A DNA stretch of 64,000 nucleotides. Origin: Acidobacteriota bacterium (lineage in GTDB: Bacteria; Acidobacteriota; Holophagae; Acanthopleuribacterales; Acanthopleuribacteraceae). The stretch covers positions 1 through 64,000 of the forward strand of contig JASJCB010000027.1 in NCBI GenBank assembly GCA_030066195.1, read 5' to 3'. Below, piece by piece: positions 34,608-42,727 of this stretch. The stretch's first letter is position 1. The number at the start of each line of letters is the position of its first letter. A program made the position numbers and the translations under genes. The notes beneath the pieces were generated by a model. It saw nothing but the letters and a program-made list of their open reading frames with translations, was not told the DNA's origin and did not search any database.

Positions 34608-36752
34608 TTAGATACGTTCCAGGGTCTCGATGCCCAGCAGGTCCAGGCCTTTTTTGATGACGCGACCGACCGCGTCGACCAGAAGGGCGCGGGTTGCCTG
34701 CAACTCCGGGGTTTCGGCGCGCAGCACCGAGCAGTGATTGTAGAAACTGCTGAAGCTTTTGCACAGGTCGAACAGGTACAGGCAAATCACCTGGGGTCTG
34801 TATTCTCGCGCGGCGCGTTCGGCCACCTTGTGGAACTTTTCCATGGTAGCCACCAGATCCTGCTCGGTTTCATGGGTCAGCAGCGACCAGTCGGCCGAGT
34901 TACGGTCGAAATCGCCTAACTTGGCCAGGATATTCCTGGTCCTGGCGTAGGCGTAAAGCATATACGGCCCCGTATTGCCGGAGGCGGAAGTCCAGGCTTC
35001 CATATCGAAAACGATGTCCTTGCCGTTGTCCTGATTCAGCATGCCGTAGTTGATGGTGGATTTGGCGACGACCTCGGCCGCCTCTCGAATTTCCTCATCG
35101 CTCCAAACACCGCGATAGGATTCTTCCAAATGCACCGCGGTGACGGTTTCCACCAACTGTCTGCGCAGTTCGGAGAAGAGGATCACCGTGCCGTCGCGAG
35201 AACTCATCTTCCTGGGGGGGGCGCCGGGTTCCTCGCCCGGCAGCATCACGATGCCGTAAGCCAGGTGATAGCATTTTTTAGCGCGCTGGTAGCCCATCTT
35301 CAACAGGGTGGCGAAGACCTGTTGGAAGTGCAGGGATTGACCCACGTCCACCACATAGATGGAGCGATCCACGCCGAACCTGTCGAACTTTTCATGAGCC
35401 AGGGCGATGTCTTTGGTGCTGTAGAGACCGCTGCCGTTGGATTTCAGCAGGAGAAGAAACGGCAGGTTGAACTCGCTCAGGTCGGCGCCGACCGCGCCTT
35501 CCGATTTCACCAGGACGCCTTTCTCCAAGTATTCCAGCACCTTCTTCTTGCCTTCCCCGCCCACGTCCGACTCGAAAAAGTAGTGCTCAAAAGGGGCGCC
35601 CAGCCAGTCGTAGATGGCGTGGAATTCGTCCATGGACCACTTTTTGGTTTTTTCGAACAGGGCGTAAACCTCGGGGTCGCGTGCTTCCAGCAATTTCAGG
35701 GTTTCGGCCACGCCATGATTGCGCCGTTCCATTTCTTCCAAGACCGAAACATCGGCGGGCAGCGCGTCGGTGCGCATGTACTCGGCCACCGGAAGGCCGA
35801 CCGGCGCGTCGTCCGGGAAGATTTTCAACTGCATCTTGTCGTCGCTCAGGCCCATTTCCAGTTCGCTGAGGATCATGCCCTTGCTTGGAACGCCGTTTTT
35901 GGAGATCTCGCCTACCTGACGACCGTTGACGCGTGAGCCGATGTGGGCGTAAGCCACCTTGTCGCCCTGTTTGTAACCGGTGCCGCCGCAGACCACCTGC
36001 ACGGTTTTCTCGCCGGTATCCACCTGAACGATCTTCAGCTTGGGATTGTCGGGGAAATCGGCAATTTCGGCAACACGGGCGACGCTGACTTTGGGCATGG
36101 GGCATCGGGTCAACAAATTGAAGTCCAGCTTGAGGGTAGCTTGCGTGTACAGTTCGCCCAGAAACTCGCCCAGGTTGGTGTCGGGGATATTGCCGTCGAA
36201 ATAGGTGCGGTAGTACCACAGGCACTTGGCGATATGCGCGCCCTCGTCGCCGATATAGTTGACGGGCACCACCTCGAAGCCGTTCCATTCAAAGATGTGC
36301 GCGAGCGATGCGCCCAGGGCTACGTTGCGGGTATGGCCCACGTGAAATGCCTTGTGGGTGTTGGGCTGAGAGTATTCAATCATCACCTTCTCGCCCTTGT
36401 CGGGACGTCGGGCCAGGAAACTGCCGTCCAGAACGGCGGGGATCAAATCGGCGGCCAGGGCGGCTCGGTCCAGCGTGAAGTTGAGATAGGGACCGACCGC
36501 GTTGACACCCGTAATTCCGGCGGTTTCGGCAACCCGGGCTTCCAGGTGCTCCATGATATCGGCGGCGATCAGGTTCGGCTTTTTTCGCAGCACGCGAGCC
36601 AGACGGAAACACGGAAAGGCCAGATCGCCCATCTTTTTATCCTTGGGTTCTTCGATCCAGCCGGCGGGATCTTCCAATTGATCCGCCGAGACGCCGAGCG
36701 GTCCGGTCAGAATGTCGGTGAGTAAAACACCGATGGTTTCCTTATGAGACAT
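34608..36752 (-). CDS. argS: Arginyl-tRNA synthetase with inserted tRNA-binding domain
   Basis: A 714-residue class I synthetase. An N-terminal Add1-like domain is followed by SQPNTHKAFHVGHTRN (HIGH motif at 137-140), KMSSRDG at 515-521, and a C-terminal anticodon-binding domain ending in DAVGRVIKKGLDLLGIE. Typical bacterial ArgRS has about 560-580 residues. The excess is mostly an insertion at about 218-327 within the catalytic domain. It reads like the EMAPII/PheRS-beta type tRNA-binding domain: KVSVARVAEIADFPDNPKLK, IVQVDTGEKTVQVVCGG, KGMILSELEMGLSDD, DDAPVGLPV. The ATG at 36752 has GGAGGAA 7 nt upstream. Confidence 0.95.
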   Translation of the reverse strand: MSHKETIGVLLTDILTGPLGVSADQLEDPAGWIEEPKDKKMGDLAFPCFRLARVLRKKPNLIAADIMEHLEARVAETAGITGVNAVGPYLNFTLDRAALAADLIPAVLDGSFLARRPDKGEKVMIEYSQPNTHKAFHVGHTRNVALGASLAHIFEWNGFEVVPVNYIGDEGAHIAKCLWYYRTYFDGNIPDTNLGEFLGELYTQATLKLDFNLLTRCPMPKVSVARVAEIADFPDNPKLKIVQVDTGEKTVQVVCGGTGYKQGDKVAYAHIGSRVNGRQVGEISKNGVPSKGMILSELEMGLSDDKMQLKIFPDDAPVGLPVAEYMRTDALPADVSVLEEMERRNHGVAETLKLLEARDPEVYALFEKTKKWSMDEFHAIYDWLGAPFEHYFFESDVGGEGKKKVLEYLEKGVLVKSEGAVGADLSEFNLPFLLLLKSNGSGLYSTKDIALAHEKFDRFGVDRSIYVVDVGQSLHFQQVFATLLKMGYQRAKKCYHLAYGIVMLPGEEPGAPPRKMSSRDGTVILFSELRRQLVETVTAVHLEESYRGVWSDEEIREAAEVVAKSTINYGMLNQDNGKDIVFDMEAWTSASGNTGPYMLYAYARTRNILAKLGDFDRNSADWSLLTHETEQDLVATMEKFHKVAERAAREYRPQVICLYLFDLCKSFSSFYNHCSVLRAETPELQATRALLVDAVGRVIKKGLDLLGIETLERI

Positions 36753-37189
36753 AACGAGCTTCCTCCAAGCATGCTGCACCGCGCCGAAACACGGTAAAGG
36801 CCAAAATGTATCACAGGCGCGGCGTTTGTTGAACCGGATTCCTCTCGGGGGCAGGATGTCGTCAAAGATGAGGGAGCGTGCGGGTTGTCATGTTTTTCAC
36901 CTTGGACAAGGTTTGATTTGGCTGTCTTTCGGGCGGTTCCTTCATCGGTCTTTTTTGCCTTGTCGGTTAAAAGTAACTCTGTCGAAGGGTTTAACAACCA
37001 AAGACAGCTGATTCAAAACGCATGTTGTTCGAGTTGTTTGGAGATCCTCCATGAGGGGTATATCCTCGGCCGAGCGTTAAATGAAATTTTGCGATTGCCC
37101 CATTGGCTTCTCATTAAGTAAATTGCCGGTAGGCTTCCCGAAAAACTGCCGATACAATAGTTAGCAACGCTCGGGCCGCGAGGGACCAT
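36753..37189. other. Intergenic region between argS and the DUF115 gene
   Basis: No supported gene. A TACAAT at 37153-37158 may be the -10 of the rightward gene, but no -35 is correctly spaced. Confidence 0.5.
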
Positions 37190-39070
37190 TTGGATATTAC
37201 CGAAAACATCGGCAGACGCATCGACATGTTGATGAGGCATCAGGACAACGCTCGGGAGTGTATGCGCCGGGCGCTCTGGGATACAAGCGTCACCTTCACG
37301 GCAGCGCGCCGGGGCGGTTGGGGCGTCCAATGGCAGGGCAAGGTTCTGGATTCCACTTACAGCCCCCAAAAGGCCGCGTCCTCGTTCCTCAAGAGTTTTC
37401 AACACGACGGCGGCAAGCTGGTGGTCCTCTTGGGCGCCGGGGGCGGCAGTTTACCCGTGGCCCTGGCCGAGAAGTTATGTCCGGCGGAAATCATGCTTCT
37501 GGTTTACGAACCCAATCCCAGTATCCTGCTGGGTCTGTTTACTTTTAACGATGATATCGACGGCCTGAACCCCGATTGTGCGCAGTTTGTATGTGAAGCC
37601 GAGGCCGCGCGCCGGTTCCTCTTCGAACACCCGGCCGCCAGGGACGGTTTTCAAGTGCTCTGTGCCCCGTCCTATACCCACGCCATGCCCGAGGAAATCG
37701 ACGCCTTTCGTGAACTCTGCCGTGAAGCAGCCGACCTGCGCGCCACCAATCGGGTCACCCGAGTCAGCATGACCCGGCAATGGCTGCGAAACCTGATCAT
37801 CAACCTGCCGCAACGCACAAAACTACCGGGTTTCTTCGACCTGGCCGGCAGCATGACGGGCCTGCCGGCCGTGCTGGTGGGCTCCGGCCCCAGCCTGGAC
37901 AAGAATTTGGAAACCCTGCGCTCCCATAAAGAAAAGACTCTGATCATTGCCTCCAACAGTAACCTGAAGGCGCTTACCAGGAACGGCATTACCCCGCATC
38001 TGGTCTTTGCCGTGGAGACGGCCGATATCAGTCGTGACCTGGACCCCTCCGACCTTGTGGAAAAGCCCGCGCTGGTATTGGCCGAAACCTGTAACCCCGC
38101 CTGTGGACGCTTGCCCTATCCAAGCATCTTTCTCCTGCCCCAAGCTCATCTGCAATACGGGGCTTTCATGAAAGAGGTCACCGGCGAACAAACCTCCGGT
38201 CTGGGCGCGGGTGCATCGGTATCCAATATCATGCTGCAAGCGGCCTTGATCATGGGTTGCGATCCCATCGCCATGATCGGCCAGGACCTGGCTTATACCG
38301 ACGGAAAAGCCTATGCGACGGCAACCGATTACGGCGGCCTGCAAATAGAACAACAGGGCGGTACAGCCCGCCTGGTCGACCAGGACAAGATACTGACCGC
38401 CCTGCTGGACGATGCAGATCGGCCCAACTTCCAGACCGAGCAACAAATTCACGAAGTACTCTCCTGGGATCGGAAAGACACGGTGACCACAAGTCGCGGG
38501 TTCGACCTGATCCGTTATTGCTTTCAGGAAGAGGCAGCTCGCGTGCGTACCGAAGGCATGGTCCGGCTGGTCAACGCCACTGAGGGCGGCGCCTTTATCG
38601 AGGGCTTTGCACATGAGTCCCTGGCCGATTTCTTCCAAGCATTGCCGGACGAGCCCGCTTTTACCGATCGCATCGCCGAAGAAATCGAACGGGCATGGTC
38701 GGAAGGTTCCCGTCTTCCCAAGGAACGGCTGCAGGACGGCCTGGAACAAGCCAAAAGAGCGGTCGCACGATACGCCGCCGGCGCGGAGGAAGCCCTGACG
38801 CGACTGGAACTGTTGGCCGCCGTGATGAAACGCGGCGGTGCGGATGATCCCGACTTTCGGAAAATCCTCGATGACTACAAGTTGGCCGAGCGCCGCATTC
38901 GCCCTCACGGCCTGGTGGAGTTGTGGATCGAAGGCGACATGTTGCGCCTGGAACGCAAAGTCCGGCCGGATGGATTATCGGGCATTTTCGAGAAAGCCAG
39001 GCAGACGTTGGGACTGGTTATCGAGGGCTGCAGTCAAGTGAGCAAACTTCTCAATGCTATGGTCTCATGA
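37190..39070 (+). CDS. DUF115 / Maf motility accessory factor family protein
   Basis: A 626-residue cytosolic protein. The central domain matches the DUF115 (MptE-like) fold of motility accessory factor Maf proteins: PAVLVGSGPSLDKNLETL, IIASNSNLKALTRNGITPHL, GASVSNIMLQAALIMGCDPI and IGQDLAYTDGKAY. Such proteins transfer nonulosonic acids to flagellin in several bacteria. No flagellar or nonulosonate genes are in the window, so the acceptor is unknown. The TTG at 37190 has GAGGGA about 5 nt upstream; no ATG lies in frame before 37226. Confidence 0.85.
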   Translation: MDITENIGRRIDMLMRHQDNARECMRRALWDTSVTFTAARRGGWGVQWQGKVLDSTYSPQKAASSFLKSFQHDGGKLVVLLGAGGGSLPVALAEKLCPAEIMLLVYEPNPSILLGLFTFNDDIDGLNPDCAQFVCEAEAARRFLFEHPAARDGFQVLCAPSYTHAMPEEIDAFRELCREAADLRATNRVTRVSMTRQWLRNLIINLPQRTKLPGFFDLAGSMTGLPAVLVGSGPSLDKNLETLRSHKEKTLIIASNSNLKALTRNGITPHLVFAVETADISRDLDPSDLVEKPALVLAETCNPACGRLPYPSIFLLPQAHLQYGAFMKEVTGEQTSGLGAGASVSNIMLQAALIMGCDPIAMIGQDLAYTDGKAYATATDYGGLQIEQQGGTARLVDQDKILTALLDDADRPNFQTEQQIHEVLSWDRKDTVTTSRGFDLIRYCFQEEAARVRTEGMVRLVNATEGGAFIEGFAHESLADFFQALPDEPAFTDRIAEEIERAWSEGSRLPKERLQDGLEQAKRAVARYAAGAEEALTRLELLAAVMKRGGADDPDFRKILDDYKLAERRIRPHGLVELWIEGDMLRLERKVRPDGLSGIFEKARQTLGLVIEGCSQVSKLLNAMVS

Positions 39071-39073
39071 AAC

Positions 39074-39088
39074 TGAGAAATATTCTCA
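39074..39088. promoter_or_regulatory. Fur-like box 1 of the fecA-like gene
   Basis: TGAGAAATATTCTCA, a 7-1-7 palindrome with one mismatch, lies 8 bp upstream of the -35 of the TonB receptor promoter and resembles known Fur boxes. Confidence 0.7.
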
Positions 39089-39096
39089 AAAAAGAA

Positions 39097-39125
39097 TTGA
39101 CACTCCCGGACAAGTGACCGACAAT
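39097..39125 (+). promoter_or_regulatory. Promoter of the fecA-like TonB receptor gene
   Basis: TTGACA (39097-39102) and GACAAT (39120-39125) with a 17-bp spacer; Fur-like boxes flank it on both sides. Confidence 0.8.
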
Positions 39126-39136
39126 AGCTGCGGAAT

Positions 39137-39151
39137 TGAGATTGCATCTCA
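39137..39151. promoter_or_regulatory. Fur-like box 2 of the fecA-like gene
   Basis: TGAGATTGCATCTCA lies 11 bp after the -10, over the expected start of transcription, and shares TGAGA-N5-TCTCA with the other two boxes. Confidence 0.7.
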
Positions 39152-39196
39152 TACGTGCCGTAATTAAAGATGCACCGCCTCTACCCTGGGAGTTTA

Positions 39197-41440
39197 ATGA
39201 TGAAACGCCAAGTTCTAACTGTAAGCCTTTTATTTGTTGTATTTTTTGCTATTGCAACCGAACCCAAAGACGCCGCCCCCGAACCAACCCCCACCAAGGC
39301 TGCTGAAGCCGAGGCCGATGCGGCGCTTATTATTTCCGAGCGTGTCCAGGTCATCGGCAGTAAGGAAGTTGCCCTGAAAACACCCGGTTCGGCCCACCAC
39401 ATCGGTAAGGCGGAACTGGAAAAACAAGCCCACACCGACATCCACCGTATCCTGCGTGAGGTGCCCGGCGTCAATATCCAGGAAGAAGACGGCCTGGGTT
39501 TGCGCCCCAACATCGGTATCCGCGGAACCGGAGTGGAGCGCAGTTCCAAGATCACTTTGCTGGAAGACGGCGTGCTGATTGCGCCCGCACCCTACACCGC
39601 ACCCTCGGCTTACTACTTCCCCACCGCCGGCCGTATGGAAGGCGTGGAGGTGCTGAAAGGCTCCGGCGCTGTTTCACAAGGCCCCTACACCAACGGCGGC
39701 GCCCTCAACATGATCTCCGCGGCCATTCCTTCCCAGGATCTGGCCGTGGACCTGCGCGCCTCTGCCGGTAGCTTCGGCACCAATGACATGGAGGTCAAGG
39801 CGGGCGGCAGCGGCGACCGCTTCGGCTGGCTGCTCCAAGGTTTCCGCACGGAGACCGACGGCTTCAAAGATTTGGACGGCGGACGAGACACGCCCACCGA
39901 GGTAGACGACTTCATGCTGAAACTGCGCTATACCTCGGCTCCGGGCGCCTCGGTCTACCAGGCCCTGGAACTGAAATTGGGTAAAACCGAGCAAAGCGGC
40001 GACGAAACCTACCTGGGTCTGACCCAGGCCGATTTCAACGCCACCCCTTACCGTCGCTACGCGGCTTCCGCCGAGGACCATATCGACACCGATCACGAGC
40101 AGGTCCAACTGCAATACTTCGTCAAGCCCTCCGATAACCTGGATATTACCACCACGGTTTACAACAACGACTTCTTCCGCAACTGGCACAAGTTGGAGAA
40201 GGTTGCCGGTCAAAAAGCCGCCAACGTGTTGAACGATCCCGGCACTTATGCAACCGAGATCGCTATCCTGCGTGGTGAGTTGGACAGCGCCGACGACGCC
40301 CTGGCCGTGCGCAACAACCGCCGCAATTATTACAGCCGCGGCATCCAGAGCGCGCTGAACTGGACCGGCGGCAACCACCGGATTGAAGTAGGCGCCCGCT
40401 ACCACGAGGACGAGGAAGACCGCTTCCAAGACGAAGAGTACTTCCGCATGATCGATGCGCAAATGGAACTTACCTCCGTCGGCGCGCCCGGCAGCCAGAC
40501 CAACCGCGTCAGCAGCGCCGAGGCCCTGGCCTTCTACCTGGAAGACACGATCACCACGGGTAACTGGTCCATACGTCCGGGCGTTCGTTACGAGACCATT
40601 GACTACGTGCGCAATGATTACAGTACCGCCGACCCTACGCGCGGCGAGGGCCCCACCCGCGTTCGCGAGAACAGCGTGGACGTCTTCTTGCCCGGCATCG
40701 GCGTGAACTACGAACTGGCCCAAGGTCGTACCGCCTTCCTGGGTATCCACCGCGGTTTCTCTCCTCCGGGCCCCGGCAAGGACGACCGGACCGAGTCCGA
40801 GGAAAGTACCAACTACGAAATGGGTTATCGCTTCAATCAGGGTTCGCTGTCCTTTGAAGCCATTGGTTTCTACAACGACTACGACAACCTGCTGGGCACC
40901 GAAACGGTTGCCGGCGGCGGCGATACTTCCGGCGATGTCTTTAACGGCGGCGAGGTGGAGATTAACGGCCTGGAATTGAACCTGAACTACGATCTGGCCG
41001 AAAAGGCCGGGTTGGACATGGCGCTGCCCTTCCATGCCAACTACACCTACACCTCCACTGAATTCAAGAACAGTTTCGAAACCTCGTTCTCGGACTGGTC
41101 GCCGGAAGTTACGGCGGGCGACGAATTGCCCTACATCCCCGAGCACCAATTGACCCTGAACTTCGGCCTGGTGAAGGATCGCTGGAGCGCTTACCTGGTG
41201 GGCAACTACACTGACGAGATGCGCACCAAGGCGGGTCAGGGCGCGATTCCCGAGGACGAGGGCACGGACAGCCGTTTCGTGGTGGATCTCTCGGCGGGCT
41301 ACACTTTCGGCGGCAACTACAAGGTCTTCGCCCGCGTTCGCAATCTGACGGACGAGACCTACATCGTGGCGCGCCGCCCCTACGGCCTGCGCCCGGGCCT
41401 GAAGCGCACCCTGTCCCTGGGGATCTCGGCCAACTTCTAA
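39197..41440 (+). CDS. TonB-dependent receptor, FecA-like
   Basis: A 747-residue outer membrane receptor. Signal peptide at 1 to about 25 (MMKRQVLTVSLLFVVFFAIA), a short Pro/Glu/Ala-rich linker, a TonB-box-like ISERVQVIGSKE, the plug domain (HRILREVPGVNIQEEDGLGL, RGTGVERSSKITLLEDGV, PAPYTAPSAYYFP, VLKGSGAVSQGPYTNGG), then a beta barrel ending in aromatic NF. The plug wording is closest to FecA-type ferric citrate receptors, so a ferric-siderophore or ferric-citrate ligand is likely. ATG 39197 (or 39200) follows GGGAG. There is no N-terminal STN signalling domain and no FecIR pair nearby. Fur-like boxes mark the promoter. Confidence 0.93.
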   Translation: MMKRQVLTVSLLFVVFFAIATEPKDAAPEPTPTKAAEAEADAALIISERVQVIGSKEVALKTPGSAHHIGKAELEKQAHTDIHRILREVPGVNIQEEDGLGLRPNIGIRGTGVERSSKITLLEDGVLIAPAPYTAPSAYYFPTAGRMEGVEVLKGSGAVSQGPYTNGGALNMISAAIPSQDLAVDLRASAGSFGTNDMEVKAGGSGDRFGWLLQGFRTETDGFKDLDGGRDTPTEVDDFMLKLRYTSAPGASVYQALELKLGKTEQSGDETYLGLTQADFNATPYRRYAASAEDHIDTDHEQVQLQYFVKPSDNLDITTTVYNNDFFRNWHKLEKVAGQKAANVLNDPGTYATEIAILRGELDSADDALAVRNNRRNYYSRGIQSALNWTGGNHRIEVGARYHEDEEDRFQDEEYFRMIDAQMELTSVGAPGSQTNRVSSAEALAFYLEDTITTGNWSIRPGVRYETIDYVRNDYSTADPTRGEGPTRVRENSVDVFLPGIGVNYELAQGRTAFLGIHRGFSPPGPGKDDRTESEESTNYEMGYRFNQGSLSFEAIGFYNDYDNLLGTETVAGGGDTSGDVFNGGEVEINGLELNLNYDLAEKAGLDMALPFHANYTYTSTEFKNSFETSFSDWSPEVTAGDELPYIPEHQLTLNFGLVKDRWSAYLVGNYTDEMRTKAGQGAIPEDEGTDSRFVVDLSAGYTFGGNYKVFARVRNLTDETYIVARRPYGLRPGLKRTLSLGISANF

Positions 41441-41461
41441 AGAATCTTTGACAACTGCTTG

Positions 41462-41499
41462 AAAAAGCCCGGTTCGGCATCGTCGAGCCGGGCTTTTTT
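41462..41499 (+). terminator. Rho-independent terminator of the TonB receptor gene
   Basis: Stem AGCCCGG/CCGGGCT, with A run before and T run after, 22 nt from the stop. It could work in both directions. Confidence 0.9.
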
Positions 41500-41739
41500 C
41501 ATCGCTACTCATGAACCGCGAAACCATCCGACAGCATGGTGCAGGGTAATCACATCATCATTGAACCACCGGTCGGGCCCGCGGTCCTCGCTGAAACGGC
41601 TGCCGGCGATTGGATCAACTGCCCGCGCCCCTCGGAACTTCCTCCTATTCTCTCCGAGACAAGGTTCGCACCGGCCGGACAAGGGCATTTTGCCGGCCAA
41701 AGGTGCTTGTGCCTGTGGTGACAACCGTCTATTCGCATC

Positions 41740-42175
41740 GGAAGAAGGATGTTACCCCGAGCACATCCATGTTTCGGTTTTTGAAGGGGGAAGGACCCCA
41801 CCGGATAACAACCTATTCCAAGCGGAAGAAGGTTATCCCCGCTCGGACATCGATGTTTTGTTTCCCAAACAAGGATTGTCCCCGGTGCACATCTGCATAT
41901 ATGCATTTCCAGGGGACTGTCCGGCAGTCAACAACCTTTTTTTTGAACTGCCACGGGGTTATCGGGGTGGATCCATCGACGTTTTTGGCAAAATCCGGGG
42001 TTATCGGCCTCGCACCGACGACTTTGGAAAGCCAGGATGACATGGTTCGGGTAGGACAATCGTTGTTCGGAAAACAAAACGTCGATGTCCGAGCGGGGAT
42101 AACCTTCTCCCGATCAGAATACATCGATGTACGCGGGGGTCGGTCCTTCTTTCCAAGAGAATATGTCCATGAACC
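41740..42175. repeat. Degenerate repeat array (about 44-bp units) with a long inverted repeat
   Basis: About eight imperfect units of 40-48 bp share ggttatccccgctcgga followed by catcgatgttttg or variants of it. Most are in one orientation. The segment at about 41829-41881 recurs in inverted orientation at 42054-42106 with a handful of mismatches over 53 bp, so the array could form a large cruciform or hairpin. The flanks 41500-41740 and 42176-42450 show no gene. No frame is convincingly coding, although several are open because of the repeats. Confidence 0.75.
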
Positions 42176-42454
42176 CCGGGGTCAACGGGTATATTTGAGC
42201 CGCCGACTTTGCTTAAGCCACTGTTAATAATCATGAACTGCAACACGCGACGCGGTTTTGCCAATCAAGCCGGGTATGCCGCCCTCGGCATTTTATGCCC
42301 CAGCCGTAAATCGCCTCCAACCAACTCGACCAACATGCCGTCGGGTTATCAATCCATGGTGCGAGTGCGCGGCCGCGAAGTAAGGACCGCTTCCTGAAAT
42401 ATTGTCATTTCCAAGCGACTCGACGCTTGCAAGATTCCCCTAAATGGAGTAGAC

Positions 42455-42483
42455 TTGACATGAGAATGCGTCTCAATTAGACG
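42455..42483 (+). promoter_or_regulatory. feoAB promoter with Fur-like box in the spacer
   Basis: TTGACA at 42455-42460 and a weak TAGACG at 42478-42483 are 17 bp apart. TGAGAATGCGTCTCA (42461-42475) fills the spacer, matching the boxes at the fecA-like gene. Binding there would block RNA polymerase. Confidence 0.75.
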
Positions 42484-42502
42484 CCAGGAATTGAGGCACC
42501 CC

Positions 42503-42727
42503 ATGACTTTGAATACCCTTTCCCCAGGACAGTCCTGTAGAGTGAAATCTGTGCGCGGCTCCGGCCCTACTTATCAACGTCTCCTGGAAATGGGACTGAT
42601 TCCCGATACCGAGGTCCAGGTCGTCCGCCTGGCCCCCATGGGCGACCCCATGGAAGTCCAGTTGCACGGCTATTACCTTTCGCTACGCAAGAACGAAGCG
42701 GCCATGGTTGAAATCGAAAATGGATAA
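42503..42727 (+). CDS. feoA: Ferrous iron transport protein FeoA
   Basis: A 74-residue SH3-like FeoA protein: LNTLSPGQSCRVKSVRG, YQRLLEMGLIPDTEVQVVR and LHGYYLSLRKNEAAMVEIE cover the whole domain. It interacts with FeoB at the cytosolic face and is needed for Fe(II) uptake. GAGG lies 6 nt before the ATG. The end overlaps feoB by 8 bp. Confidence 0.95.
   Translation: MTLNTLSPGQSCRVKSVRGSGPTYQRLLEMGLIPDTEVQVVRLAPMGDPMEVQLHGYYLSLRKNEAAMVEIENG

Noticed and set aside
41740..42175. CRISPR array
   Set aside because: The repeats are degenerate, unequal in length and partly inverted, there are no unique spacers between identical repeats, and no cas genes are near.
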